This document shows, piece after piece, positions 51,216 through 60,142 of a stretch of DNA of 60,155 nucleotides. Within the stretch, counting starts at the first letter, position 1; the number at the start of each line of letters is the position of its first letter. The position numbers were made by a program, and so were the translations under genes. The DNA comes from SIG424 sp045546695 (lineage in GTDB: Bacteria > Bacillota > Clostridia > UBA1212 > UBA1255): assembly GCA_045546695.1 (NCBI GenBank), contig JAZQDE010000024.1, forward strand, positions 1 to 60,155. Direction: 5' to 3'. The notes beneath the pieces were generated by a model that was given only the letters and a program-made list of their open reading frames with translations, made no database searches and had not been told where the DNA came from.

Positions 51216-52016
51216 TTATTCTACGATAAGCAAATCCTGAAGCTTATATTTAGCAGCAATCTCAGCGAGTTTGCCTGATTCAGCAAGAGCCTTGATAGCG
51301 CCGTTTACTTTTTCCAATGTCTCAGGACTGTCTTTTCTGAAGGCAATACCATACTGTTCAGGGCTGAACTTCTGTGATGTAACAACGAGGTCTGTGTAGC
51401 TTGTGCCTTCACCGATAGAACCGATTGACATTACGTAGTCAACGATAGCGATATCAGCTGTGCCGGCAGCAACTTCCATAAGAGCCTTTGCCTGTGTATC
51501 AACTGCAGTAAATGTAGCTTCTTTGAACATAGCATCTGTCTTTGCAACGTCTTCGCCTGCTGATTTTGTCTCAGCTACAACTTTAGCGCCTGCGATATTA
51601 GCTGAATCACTGTATTTTTCAAGATTTTCAGCTTTAACAACCATAACCTGTCTGTTTTCAAGATAAGGAACAGAAATGTCCATATTAGCTTTACGCTCAT
51701 CTGTGATTGTCATACCATTCCAGATACAGTCAATGTTTTTAGCTTTGAGCTCTGTCTCTTTAGCATTCCAGTCGATAACCTGGAATTTTACTTTAAGGCC
51801 GAGTTCCTCACAAACTGCTTCGGAAAATTCTGTTTCAAAACCGATAAGCTTTTCTTTAGCTTCATCTTCGTAATAGTTCATTGGAGAAAAGATTGTAATA
51901 CCTACAATAAGCTCTCCTTTTTCTTCAATATATGCCCAGTCTTCACTTGAAGAACAACCTGTAAACATTGTAACAGCGAGCATGGCAACTAACAAAATGG
52001 CAACTAACTTTTTCAT
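51216..52016 (-). CDS. Polar amino-acid ABC transporter substrate-binding lipoprotein
   Basis: 266 residues. Signal peptide with lipobox TMFTGC, then a family 3 solute-binding domain: GELIVGITIFSPMNYYED, IGFETEFSEAVCEELGLKVKFQVIDWN, NIDCIWNGMTITDERKANMDISVPYLENRQVMVV. This last segment (the W-N-G-M-T-I-T-x-E-R loop) binds the amino-acid alpha groups in cystine- and polar-amino-acid-binding proteins. Ligand identity is not decidable. GGAGG is 8 nt upstream. It is first in the operon, with a promoter at 52048-52076 that contains a palindrome. Confidence 0.92.
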   Translation of the reverse strand: MKKLVAILLVAMLAVTMFTGCSSSEDWAYIEEKGELIVGITIFSPMNYYEDEAKEKLIGFETEFSEAVCEELGLKVKFQVIDWNAKETELKAKNIDCIWNGMTITDERKANMDISVPYLENRQVMVVKAENLEKYSDSANIAGAKVVAETKSAGEDVAKTDAMFKEATFTAVDTQAKALMEVAAGTADIAIVDYVMSIGSIGEGTSYTDLVVTSQKFSPEQYGIAFRKDSPETLEKVNGAIKALAESGKLAEIAAKYKLQDLLIVE

Positions 52017-52047
52017 GTTAAACCTCCAAGAATATTTATGTTTTGGT

Positions 52048-52076
52048 ATTTTAGCGCTTTAATGTGCTAAAGTCAA
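52048..52076 (-). promoter_or_regulatory. Promoter of the amino-acid ABC operon with an operator-like palindrome
   Basis: Minus-strand TTGACT (52071-52076), 17-nt spacer, TAAAAT (52048-52053). TTTAGC-N10-GCTAAA (52050-52071) fills the spacer, where a repressor would block polymerase. Confidence 0.7.
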
Positions 52077-52099
52077 GTAGCAGGCCGAAAATTATTATA

Positions 52100-54676
52100 T
52101 CAGCAATCTTCTACCACAAAAACATGCGATCCGGCATCTATGTTGTGTACCTTTCCACCCCACTCTACTTTTGCCTGCACACCGACCGGCAAAGTAACGT
52201 AAAGGCTGAGATTTCCATATCTGCGCACCCATTTTACTTCTATATCGCCTTTGACAGATGCATACGTAGCATTGGCAAAATTCATCTGCGACGGTACATA
52301 CGGCTTAATCTCAACATATGATGCAGCCTTGTCCATAACTTTGATGCCGCAAAGATATGCAAAGCACCAATAATCTACAGCTCCGTACATCGGGTGGTTG
52401 TGAGAGTTCATGCTCGGGTCTTTTTTGAGCTCGAACCTCTCCCAGATTGTGGTTGCCTCGTTATTTATCATCAATCCGAATGACGGATAATCCATCTTTG
52501 TCATAATCGCATACGCATCATCAACGTATCCGTATTCACAAAGCATCTCCATGATATATCTCGTACAAAGATTACCTGTTGTTATGCAATAGCCATTTTC
52601 TGTCAGCTCATCATGAACTACTTTAATAATTTCCGCCCGGTCCTCTTCCGGTGCTATTCCTGTGAAAAGTGAGAATATCTGGCAGGCTTGCGAACCGGTT
52701 GCAAATTTATGCGTTTCCTTGTCATAGAACTCTCTGATATACGCATTTCTGATCTTTTCACCGAGCTCAGTATAGTACGCTACGTCTTCGCTTCTGCCAA
52801 GAATCTCAGCCATTTTCACGAGCAGCGTGCAATTGAAATACGAGAATCCGGTTGACATGAGGCGTCCGGGTGTGATGCTCGAATAAGCATCTTCTTCTGA
52901 CCTGCACACGAATGACGGTGACGCCCAGTCACCGTAATATGAATAGTTTACGATATAGTCATCGCTACGGTCCAAAAGCGTCTTTTCCCAGAGCTTGAAG
53001 CCCTCGTAGCCGTATTTAATAATGTCAATATTTCCTGTATAAAGGTATGCATTAAGACCTGCGATCAGATAAGACGAACAAACAGGGTCTGTCGGGCGCT
53101 GTCCGTAAATATGCGGAGCCGTACACGTAATACCATTTTCTGTCTGTGTATCCTTAATATCTCTTACAATTTTCGGGAAAATATGTCCGATATCAAAGTT
53201 GTACGGAGTTGCGTCGTACCTTACTGTAGCATCGTTCATCCAGCCCATACGCTCGTTTCTTTGAGGACAGTCAGTCAGAATGCCATGGATGTTTGATTTT
53301 TCTGTCTGTACAGAATTTTTATGTATCTGATTTATCGTCGGATTGCCACAGACAAATGAACTCTGACTTAATATGTCAGTATACATTGATACAGCAATCA
53401 TCTTATCTTTATCAAATCCCTCTTCGTCCGTATCATAATTTTCAATCTGTGCATATCGAAAACCATGATATGTGAAAAGTGGCTGCCATACAGCCAGGTC
53501 GCGCTCGTCGGCGCTTGCTGTATAATGATCTGTGCATTTCGCATCCCTGAGCGGCTCCATAAACAAAGTGCCGTCTTCTTTGATAAGTTCTGCATATTTT
53601 ACAGTAATTGTCTGGCCCTTTGTCATACCCGCAGGCAGAGTAAGTCTGCCAAGGCCTGCCATATTCTGGCCAAAGTCACAAATATATACCATCTTGCCAT
53701 CTATCAGCTTTTTGAAAACAGCAACAGGCTTGTAAATCTCTTGCTCTCGTATCGGTGCAATCGTCTGAACGTCCATTATCGGGCATGGCGACTCAGTTAC
53801 CTGAACAGGACGGACAAGCGTATCCATGTCAACGTTTGCATCATAGCTCTCACCGTCAAAGAGGTTATTGAATATAATCGGGCCGTAAGAAACCTGCCAC
53901 GTGTCGTCCGAAATGATAGTCTCTACTCCGTTTTGAGTCTTATTTGTTATCACTGCGCTCATCGCCGGATCGCCATCGAGTGCAATCTTGCGGTGGCCCG
54001 TTGCAAGGCGCACAAAGTCGCTGTTGATTCTTCTCCAGCCGTCACCGACAACAATTGTTATAATATTTTTACCATTAACGTAATATTTTTGTATATCTTC
54101 ACTGAGTACGTACGTGCAGCGGGCGCTGTAATCTGTATGAAGCGGCTGCATAACTGCGTCATCGATTGCATGTCCGTTTACATATACTTTGTGATATCCA
54201 ATGCCGCACGCACAAATCGCAGCGTAATATACGTCTTCTTTATTGATGAAAAGCTCTTTTGTGAAATACATTGCCTTGCCGCATGGCTCGCATGTATCTT
54301 TAATCCATTTTGCCGGCCATGCGTCGTAGTTACCTATCACAAAACGCTTTTCTACAGGCTTGCTTTTTACGCCGGAATCATCAATGACATATAACATAAC
54401 GCAAAGTTTTTCACCATTTTCTTCGTAAAAACGTGGCAAATCAATATCGCACAAATCGGCAAGCCGGCACTCCTGCTCTTTTGTTTCAACAATACCCGAT
54501 GACCAGATTATGGTATTCGTACCGTCGTCATTTTTTACAGATATTGTAAGTTCATACGCCTTCTGGCTGCTTTGCCTTGGCCCGAATGATGAGAGCATCC
54601 ACGTAAAAGCCGGCTTTGTGTTGTCAACGATACTGCCGTTTGCGTAGTCGATTCTTATTCCATCTATTTTCAGCAT
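52100..54676 (-). CDS. Alpha-L-rhamnosidase, GH78
   Basis: 858 residues from ATG 54676 (AGGAGG 7 nt upstream); the frame is open to 54718, but that part overlaps the promoter. It has N-terminal beta domains (~1-330, including GIGYHKVYVNGHAIDDAVMQPLHTDYSARCTYV, the rhamnosidase N-domain), a beta-sandwich with YICDFGQNMAGLGRL, an (alpha/alpha)6 barrel (~430-780) with ILTDCPQRNERMGWMNDA (catalytic Asp region) and NNEATTIWERFE (catalytic Glu), and a C-terminal beta domain. It releases terminal L-rhamnose from rhamnogalacturonan or flavonoid glycosides. There is no signal peptide, so it acts on imported oligosaccharides. Monocistronic. Confidence 0.95.
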   Translation of the reverse strand: MLKIDGIRIDYANGSIVDNTKPAFTWMLSSFGPRQSSQKAYELTISVKNDDGTNTIIWSSGIVETKEQECRLADLCDIDLPRFYEENGEKLCVMLYVIDDSGVKSKPVEKRFVIGNYDAWPAKWIKDTCEPCGKAMYFTKELFINKEDVYYAAICACGIGYHKVYVNGHAIDDAVMQPLHTDYSARCTYVLSEDIQKYYVNGKNIITIVVGDGWRRINSDFVRLATGHRKIALDGDPAMSAVITNKTQNGVETIISDDTWQVSYGPIIFNNLFDGESYDANVDMDTLVRPVQVTESPCPIMDVQTIAPIREQEIYKPVAVFKKLIDGKMVYICDFGQNMAGLGRLTLPAGMTKGQTITVKYAELIKEDGTLFMEPLRDAKCTDHYTASADERDLAVWQPLFTYHGFRYAQIENYDTDEEGFDKDKMIAVSMYTDILSQSSFVCGNPTINQIHKNSVQTEKSNIHGILTDCPQRNERMGWMNDATVRYDATPYNFDIGHIFPKIVRDIKDTQTENGITCTAPHIYGQRPTDPVCSSYLIAGLNAYLYTGNIDIIKYGYEGFKLWEKTLLDRSDDYIVNYSYYGDWASPSFVCRSEEDAYSSITPGRLMSTGFSYFNCTLLVKMAEILGRSEDVAYYTELGEKIRNAYIREFYDKETHKFATGSQACQIFSLFTGIAPEEDRAEIIKVVHDELTENGYCITTGNLCTRYIMEMLCEYGYVDDAYAIMTKMDYPSFGLMINNEATTIWERFELKKDPSMNSHNHPMYGAVDYWCFAYLCGIKVMDKAASYVEIKPYVPSQMNFANATYASVKGDIEVKWVRRYGNLSLYVTLPVGVQAKVEWGGKVHNIDAGSHVFVVEDC

Positions 54677-54716
54677 ATATTGCCTCCTGTTATAATATTC
54701 TAAGTCATTTTCAGCC

Positions 54717-54746
54717 ATTATATATACATATAAGGCATGAAGTCAA
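54717..54746 (-). promoter_or_regulatory. Promoter of the GH78 gene
   Basis: Minus-strand TTGACT (54741-54746), 18-nt spacer, TATAAT (54717-54722). It supports the start at 54676. Confidence 0.75.
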
Positions 54747-54781
54747 GAATTATCGGACACCTGAATAACTTGTGTCATACT

Positions 54782-54809
54782 AAAAAAGCACCTGCCGGAG
54801 CAGATGCTT
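54782..54809 (-). terminator. Terminator of the zinc-ribbon membrane protein gene
   Basis: AAGCATCTGC-TCCG-GCAGGTGCTT with one G-T pair, followed on the minus strand by TTTTTA; ~20 nt past the stop. Confidence 0.85.
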
Positions 54810-54829
54810 TAATAAACAGTTTGCTTGAA

Positions 54830-55348
54830 TTATTCAGGCTTCTTTGTGCCACATTTTGCGCAGAACTCACCTTTAATTTGTGAGCCACAGTTAGGGCATA
54901 CAGGAGTCGGGGCTTTACCCATTACAACAGGAGCAACAATCATACCAACGATTGACTTGCGGAAGTCCTTGCCTGTAAGAAGGAAAATAACTGACAATAC
55001 ACAAAGAGCAATAACACCAACCGTAACAAAGAATAAAACGATGTCAAACATCTCATGGAAAATTGTTATAGGTTCATCAGGTTCAACCCATTCGATAATC
55101 TTATCAATCATTGTGTTTAAGATTGAGAAAATAAGATCAACAACAAGAACAACAAAGTAAAGAGCAACCGCGCCTGTAACAGGTACTATAGCTCTGTTAT
55201 CCTCATCATTCTTCGCAAGAATAATTGTGAAAATCAAAATAGCCGTCAATGCAATAAATGGTAATGAAACAGATGCAAAAAATACTGTAGCAACAATCAA
55301 ATACGCAACGATAGCGAGCAAATTAATAGTTCTCTGGTTCTTTGTCAT
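54830..55348 (-). CDS. Small membrane protein with C-terminal zinc ribbon
   Basis: 172 residues from ATG 55348 (GGAGG ~8 nt upstream; the longer frame to 55363 includes that site). It has about four TM helices (NLLAIVAYLIVATVFFA, LPFIALTAILIFTIIL, VTGAVALYFVVLVVDLIFSIL, IVLFFVTVGVIALCVLSVIFLL) and a C-terminal zinc ribbon CPNCGSQIKGEFCAKCG. Such zinc-ribbon membrane proteins are common in Clostridia and have no assigned role. Monocistronic, with a promoter at 55380 and a terminator at 54782. Confidence 0.8.
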   Translation of the reverse strand: MTKNQRTINLLAIVAYLIVATVFFASVSLPFIALTAILIFTIILAKNDEDNRAIVPVTGAVALYFVVLVVDLIFSILNTMIDKIIEWVEPDEPITIFHEMFDIVLFFVTVGVIALCVLSVIFLLTGKDFRKSIVGMIVAPVVMGKAPTPVCPNCGSQIKGEFCAKCGTKKPE

Positions 55349-55379
55349 AATAATAACCTCCAATGTATAATCTGATTTA

Positions 55380-55407
55380 ATTATATATCCTCATCTATAA
55401 AAGTCAA
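55380..55407 (-). promoter_or_regulatory. Promoter of the zinc-ribbon membrane protein gene
   Basis: Minus-strand TTGACT (55402-55407), 16-nt spacer, TATAAT (55380-55385). Confidence 0.75.
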
Positions 55408-55424
55408 GAAATCACGGTCTGAAA

Positions 55425-56711
55425 TTAAAAATTAAATGCACTTCTGAGGTCCGCAACTTCTTCATCTGTTATAGCAACGATGCCGCCAAGGCTTTCTGAT
55501 GCGACGATGGCTTTTGCGCTATATTCCATAACTTCCAGCTTATCAAAAGCGTTAATCAGACTGCTTCCCGTAACGATAACACAGTCATTTTCAACGATGA
55601 TAATAGGCGTCATGTCGCTGAATTCATTTGCTACCATGTCAGGCTGCATAAAGCTTGAACCGAAAGGAACTTTCTTAACGTCTCTTAACATAATATATGA
55701 CTCAGGAATCGTTCTCGAATCAAACTCTCTGTCTGTAACAGCAAATGTCATAACGTTCGGGGCATGTGCAATGATAATAGAATTGATGTGTGGGAATTTA
55801 TCATAAATCTTCTGGTGAAGACCGCATGAACGTGATGGCATCTTGCCTTTTTCTCTCTTGCCGCCTACAATCTGTACAAGGTCTGATTCTTCAAGATATT
55901 TTCTGTCCTTGTAAAAAGGAGTGATAACGATAGAACCATCTGAAAGCCTTTGTGAGAAAGTACCCTGTGAACTGGTGAAAAGTTGCTGATCATATGCACG
56001 ATGAATAAGAGCGCACATTTCTCTGCGGCAAGCCTTTTCTTCACTTGTATACGACACCTTTTCGAATTCTTCCATAACCGGATTCTGTTTCTCTTTTGAT
56101 ATCTGGATATGACGCTCCGACAAAGCTTTAATCTTGCCCATTTTTGCTGCCGATATCTGGAGACGTGCACAGTAATCAAGTGTCTCAAATGCCATAAATG
56201 CTTTGAAAAGGTCAGTAGCACCTACAAACACGCCGTGGTTTTCAAGCATAACAACATTGTGACCTTTTTCGAATTCTGTAGCAATCTTCGTCGCAAGTCC
56301 TACGCTGCCCGGAACATCATACGGAGCCATTGACACGCTGCCGCATATCTGTGAAAAGTTCGGAATAAGTCTCGTCTCAGGATTCTGACGCACAATACTG
56401 AAAGCAACGAGTGCCGGCGGGTGTGCATGTAAAACAGCCTTGAGATCAGGTCTCATCTTATATATGCGCGCATGAACAGGATATTCACTTGAAGGTTTAT
56501 GAATACCTATTACAGTGCCATCAGGCTTAACCTGAATAATATCTTTTCTTGTAAGACTACCCTTGTCAACAGAGCCGGGTGTAATCCACATGTCACCATT
56601 TTCATCGACAATCGACAGATTGCCACCGGAAGTCGTAGTCATTCCGTATTTATATATTCTTTCCATAATCATTATCAGCTGGTCAGCCGGATGAAGTAAT
56701 TCAAAATTCAT
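55425..56711 (-). CDS. Double-domain class II aldolase/adducin protein
   Basis: 428 residues, twice the size of a single class II aldolase. The first domain (~1-205) keeps the active-site elements: TSGGNLSI, SSEYPVHARIY, VLHAHPPA (zinc His pair) and MLENHG (third His). The second domain (~225-428) repeats the fold (SSQGTFSQRLSDGSIVITP, IIIAHAPN, IVENDC) but lacks one zinc His and has ENDC for ENHG, so it is probably inactive. Class II aldolases cleave fuculose- or rhamnulose-1-phosphate. Its position near the rhamnosidase suggests deoxyhexose catabolism, but the two have separate promoters. GAGGAGG precedes ATG 56711. Confidence 0.82.
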   Translation of the reverse strand: MNFELLHPADQLIMIMERIYKYGMTTTSGGNLSIVDENGDMWITPGSVDKGSLTRKDIIQVKPDGTVIGIHKPSSEYPVHARIYKMRPDLKAVLHAHPPALVAFSIVRQNPETRLIPNFSQICGSVSMAPYDVPGSVGLATKIATEFEKGHNVVMLENHGVFVGATDLFKAFMAFETLDYCARLQISAAKMGKIKALSERHIQISKEKQNPVMEEFEKVSYTSEEKACRREMCALIHRAYDQQLFTSSQGTFSQRLSDGSIVITPFYKDRKYLEESDLVQIVGGKREKGKMPSRSCGLHQKIYDKFPHINSIIIAHAPNVMTFAVTDREFDSRTIPESYIMLRDVKKVPFGSSFMQPDMVANEFSDMTPIIIVENDCVIVTGSSLINAFDKLEVMEYSAKAIVASESLGGIVAITDEEVADLRSAFNF

Positions 56712-56741
56712 TAGGAAACCTCCTCTTTATTATTACATTTC

Positions 56742-56770
56742 ATTGTATCAAAATCAGTCTGCAAAAACAA
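56742..56770 (-). promoter_or_regulatory. Promoter of the class II aldolase gene
   Basis: Minus-strand TTGTTT (56765-56770), 17-nt spacer, TACAAT (56742-56747). Confidence 0.65.
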
Positions 56771-56885
56771 TACAATCGTATGTAAAAATAGTTTTTTCTC
56801 CCCTTGCCTTTTCTTTTCACCGGAGATATACTTGTTTAAAACCGTGGCGGTACCCGGACCAATTGAATACTAAAGGAGGCTTTAT

Positions 56886-57566
56886 ATGCATATCCGGCTA
56901 TGGGGCAGAGTTATTCTGCTCAGCAAGAAGAAGTGTGCATTTTTTCTGGTACTGCTACTTATTATTTGTACGATTATCGGTTATTTACTCGTGAAAAGTG
57001 GTGATAACTCCACCGCTATTATAAATAAACCCACACAGACTGTCATATTTCTCCCTGACGCTACCGTTTGTCCTACTCCGACAGCTGACCCGGGGATTGA
57101 CATTCTGTATGCTATTCATGTTACAGGCTGTGTTATGACGCCGGGTGTAGTCTATGTGCCTCCCGACTCAATACTTTATGATGCTATACAGTTGTGCGGG
57201 GGCTTTTCAGATAATGCTGACACGCAGTCAGCAAATCTTGCTATGAAGCTTAAAGATGGAATGCAAATCAGAATCCCTGCAATCGAGAATAAAGACAAGA
57301 CGTGGCTGTTGTCTCCCGGTACCGACAGTACAGATGGGACCCAGACAGGTAGTGAATCCGGTGAAAATGTAAAAGTTAATATAAACACTGCCTCTATGGC
57401 GCAGTTGATGACGCTAAGCGGCATCGGCGAGAGTACTGCAAAGTCTATAATCGACTACAGAAATAAAAACGGGCCATTCAGAAAAGCCGAAGATATAATG
57501 AATGTGCCGGGAATAAAAGAAGGAAAATATAATAAAATAAAAGACGATATTACTGTATCGTCTTGA
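56886..57566 (+). CDS. comEA: ComEA-type DNA-binding competence protein
   Basis: 226 residues. A basic N-terminus and TM helix (~16-38), a low-complexity spacer, an SLBB domain (~78-130: IHVTGCVMTPGVVYVPPDSILYDAIQLCGGFSDNAD) and two helix-hairpin-helix motifs at the C-terminus (VNINTASMAQLMTLSGIGESTAKSIIDYR and AEDIMNVPGIKEGKYNKIKDDI). ComEA binds double-stranded DNA outside the membrane and feeds it to ComEC. AAGGAGG is 8 nt before ATG 56886. comEC and comEB are not in the window, and the gene is flanked by opposing genes. Its presence makes natural uptake at least conceivable. Confidence 0.92.
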   Translation: MHIRLWGRVILLSKKKCAFFLVLLLIICTIIGYLLVKSGDNSTAIINKPTQTVIFLPDATVCPTPTADPGIDILYAIHVTGCVMTPGVVYVPPDSILYDAIQLCGGFSDNADTQSANLAMKLKDGMQIRIPAIENKDKTWLLSPGTDSTDGTQTGSESGENVKVNINTASMAQLMTLSGIGESTAKSIIDYRNKNGPFRKAEDIMNVPGIKEGKYNKIKDDITVSS

Positions 57567-57574
57567 ATTCCGGG

Positions 57575-58258
57575 TTAAATTTTCACTTTAGCTGCTGCGT
57601 CCTGCTCCGCGTCTTTTTTTGATTTGCCCTGACCTTTTTCTACAATTTTATTCGAATTGTAATTTACGTGCACCTTTGCGTAAAATGTCTTCTGGTGATC
57701 CGGACCTTCAGAATTATATATCTCATATTTGACAGAACCCCCTGCTGCTGTTACTTTTTCCTGAAGAGCAGTCTTATAATCAACCTTTTTGAATGTTGCT
57801 GCGTGTCCTTTAATGACACCCTTCATATCGAGATTATTAAGAAGTACTTCAGATACAGTCTGCAAATCCGAATCGAGGAATATGGCTGCCAGAATGCTCT
57901 CAAAGCAGTCTGCCTGAATAGAAGCTTTTTCGGCACCACCGGTTTGCTTTTCACCGACACCAAAGCGCATGTATGAAGTAAGATCTATTGTTTTTGCCAT
58001 CTGTGCCAATGTGCTTTCACACACAACGCTGGCACGAAGCTTTGTCAGATCGCCTTCGCGCATATATGAGTAATTTTCGTATAAATACCTGCTGACAACG
58101 AGGCTGAGCACAGAGTCTCCCAGAAATTCCAGTCTCTGGTTGCTGACACAGCTACGCTCGTTGGCAAATGAAATGTGCGTAAGCGCCGTGTATGCAAGCT
58201 CACGTTTGTGAAAAACATACCCAACGGCGCTTTCTAATTTTGTAATATCAACCATCAT
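57575..58258 (-). CDS. rnc: Ribonuclease III
   Basis: 227 residues. The N-terminal RNase III domain (~5-150) has the signature QRLEFLGDSVLSLVVS (metal-binding Glu/Asp) and the second site DCFESILAAIFLDS. The C-terminal double-stranded RNA-binding domain (~155-227) has DYKTALQEKV and KGQGKSKKDAEQDAA. It processes rRNA precursors and cuts double-stranded RNA. The start overlaps the acpP stop. The first Met may be 58258 or 58255. Confidence 0.97.
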   Translation of the reverse strand: MMVDITKLESAVGYVFHKRELAYTALTHISFANERSCVSNQRLEFLGDSVLSLVVSRYLYENYSYMREGDLTKLRASVVCESTLAQMAKTIDLTSYMRFGVGEKQTGGAEKASIQADCFESILAAIFLDSDLQTVSEVLLNNLDMKGVIKGHAATFKKVDYKTALQEKVTAAGGSVKYEIYNSEGPDHQKTFYAKVHVNYNSNKIVEKGQGKSKKDAEQDAAAKVKI

Positions 58259-58479
58259 TGTAAAGACTTTACGTATTCTACTGCGTCACCAACTGTTGCG
58301 ATCTTCTCTGCATCGCTATCAGGAATCTCAACGTCAAAAGCATCTTCAAGAGCCATAATAAGCTCAACGATATCGAGTGAATCTGCACCGAGATCCTCTA
58401 CAAAAGAAGACTCCAAAGTTACCTGGCTCTCATCTACTCCGAGTTGTTCTACGATAATGTCTCTGATTTTTTCAAACAT
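58255..58479 (-). CDS. acpP: Acyl carrier protein
   Basis: 74 residues, acidic four-helix protein with the phosphopantetheine site DLGADSLDIVELIMALED (Ser at ~36). It carries growing fatty-acyl chains. It lies between plsX and rnc, as in many Firmicutes, and overlaps the start of rnc by 4 nt. AAAGGAT precedes the start. Confidence 0.97.
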   Translation of the reverse strand: MFEKIRDIIVEQLGVDESQVTLESSFVEDLGADSLDIVELIMALEDAFDVEIPDSDAEKIATVGDAVEYVKSLQ

Positions 58480-58514
58480 AATAAAAATCCTTTCTGCCTT
58501 CCGGCAATTGTTAA

Positions 58515-59552
58515 TTATTCTCCCCCGAGATTATCATTGTCATTCTCTTCTTTTTTCTCTGACATAATCTCAAGTTCTTTTTTTATGTCATCCATATAAG
58601 ACGAACGCGCAAGAGCATCAGCCTTGAGGATTACATGCTTGATAGTTTTTTCGGTGGAATTGCCATGGCTCTTGATAACAAGACCATTTACGCCGAGGAT
58701 CGGAGCTCCACCATTCACATCCGGATCCAATGATTTTTTAAAGGCTTTAAATCCTTTTTTCAACATAAGGGCGCTGATTTTTGAAATAAAGCTTGCATAC
58801 AAAACATCTTTAACGCCTGAAAAAAAGAAATTCGATGCGCCTTCAACAAGTTTTAAAATAACATTTCCTGTAAAACCATCTGTTACAACTACGTCGGCAA
58901 CGCCTGAAAAGAAGTCTTTACCTTCGATGTATCCTACATAGTTCAGATCAGACTTGCGCAGAAGCTTATTTGCCTCCTTTACAACAGCTGTGCCCTTTTC
59001 TTCCTCGGTACCAACGTTTATCAGACCGATTCTCGGCTTTTCAATATCAAAATCCGCCTTCATATATGCAGAACCAAGACACGCAAACTGTTGATAATGG
59101 TCAGGTCTGCATGTCATGTTAAGACCTGAGTCCACAAGGAGAATCCTGCCTTTTTTGCTCGGTATAACAGATCCAAGTGCAGGCCTGTCAATTCCCGGCA
59201 TTCTCTTCAGAATAGTTATAGCACCAATCAGAAGTGCTCCGCTGCTGCCGGTAGAGATGAAAACGTCGCCTTCTTTATTATTCAGCATATTAAAGCCTAC
59301 GACCATTGAAGAATCTTGTTTTGTCTTTATAGCTTTTGTTGGCTTGTCGTTATTTGTAATCTCCTGTGTAGTATGTCTTATATGCAGACGACTTTTGTCA
59401 TATTCTTCATTAATCAGAATATCTTCAATAGACCTTCTGTCTCCAAGCAGAGTAATCTCAAAGCCTTCTTGTTCTCTGATAGCCGCCAGTGCGCCATATA
59501 CCATTGCTCCCGGAGCATTGTCTCCGCCTCTTGTATCCAGAAGAATATTCAT
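58515..59552 (-). CDS. plsX: Phosphate acyltransferase PlsX
   Basis: 345 residues. It converts acyl-ACP to acyl-phosphate, the donor for PlsY in phospholipid synthesis. Landmarks: MNILLDTRGGDNAPGAMVYGALAA, ISTGSSGALLIGAITILKRMPGIDRPALG, GLINVGTEEEKG, VVTDGFTGNVILKLVEG and GGAPILGVNGLVIKSHG. The C-terminal tail is acidic (SEKKEENDNDNLGGE). It sits 2 nt downstream of fapR and 35 nt upstream of acpP in the conserved lipid operon. Confidence 0.97.
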   Translation of the reverse strand: MNILLDTRGGDNAPGAMVYGALAAIREQEGFEITLLGDRRSIEDILINEEYDKSRLHIRHTTQEITNNDKPTKAIKTKQDSSMVVGFNMLNNKEGDVFISTGSSGALLIGAITILKRMPGIDRPALGSVIPSKKGRILLVDSGLNMTCRPDHYQQFACLGSAYMKADFDIEKPRIGLINVGTEEEKGTAVVKEANKLLRKSDLNYVGYIEGKDFFSGVADVVVTDGFTGNVILKLVEGASNFFFSGVKDVLYASFISKISALMLKKGFKAFKKSLDPDVNGGAPILGVNGLVIKSHGNSTEKTIKHVILKADALARSSYMDDIKKELEIMSEKKEENDNDNLGGE

Positions 59553-59554
59553 GA

Positions 59555-60103
59555 TTAACCGTGACCTTTCTCCTCTAACAGGAATTTACATCTGAAAATT
59601 TCGATGCTGTTATGATAAATCATAACCCATACCAGTGAATCTATATTTCTCACGGACTTTACGCTACATCTTGCAACAAGCTTAACGTTATTCATGACCG
59701 CATTTTTATATTTTATATTTGCTACGTTAATGATTGCAGCCTTCATACCGGTCACCTTCAGTGCCAGATCCTCTGCCATCGAATAAATATATTGTGACTT
59801 TACTATGTCCGTTCCGGGGAAACACATATCTTCGCTTGTATTCATTACAGATACACCACGGACGTTATTTTCAATATCAATAATCTCAGCGATACCATCA
59901 CTGTCTGCAACGTGCTTCTCTGCCACAGTCAGTACTCGTTCACGCACTTCAGGAATACCAAGTGTCATTCTGTCAAGTCTGATAGTTGCCACACTTACAC
60001 CAAGAGATGCCGCAAGTTCGCTGTCAGTCATAAATGGCGACACAGCAATCTTTTCCTTGAGTTTTTCATGTCTATCTTTTCTTGATTGTGAAAAAAGGCT
60101 CAT
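59555..60103 (-). CDS. fapR: Fatty acid and phospholipid biosynthesis regulator FapR
   Basis: 182 residues from ATG 60103; GTG 60112 is the alternative and neither has a strong SD. The N-terminal winged helix-turn-helix (~1-60: KEKIAVSPFMTDSELAASLGVSVATIRLDRMTLGIPEVRER) joins through a helix to a hot-dog domain (~85-180) that in B. subtilis binds malonyl-CoA and then releases DNA. It represses lipid genes when malonyl-CoA is low. A 17-bp palindrome fitting the FapR operator lies 22 nt upstream, so the operon fapR-plsX-acpP-rnc is probably autoregulated. Confidence 0.93.
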   Translation of the reverse strand: MSLFSQSRKDRHEKLKEKIAVSPFMTDSELAASLGVSVATIRLDRMTLGIPEVRERVLTVAEKHVADSDGIAEIIDIENNVRGVSVMNTSEDMCFPGTDIVKSQYIYSMAEDLALKVTGMKAAIINVANIKYKNAVMNNVKLVARCSVKSVRNIDSLVWVMIYHNSIEIFRCKFLLEEKGHG

Positions 60104-60125
60104 GTATTCCACGCTTTCTGTTTAT

Positions 60126-60142
60126 TTATTACCAGGTGATAA
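60126..60142. promoter_or_regulatory. FapR operator
   Basis: TTATTACCAGGTGATAA: half-sites TTATTACC and GGTGATAA differ at one position when compared as inverted repeats, matching the TTAGTACC-n-GGTACTAA type of FapR site in length and core. A TAATAT (minus, 60143-60148) just upstream could be the -10; the -35 would be beyond the window. Confidence 0.75.

Noticed and set aside
53465..54394. 309-codon ORF antisense to the GH78 gene
   Set aside because: Cys/Tyr/Arg-rich shadow translation with no family resemblance.
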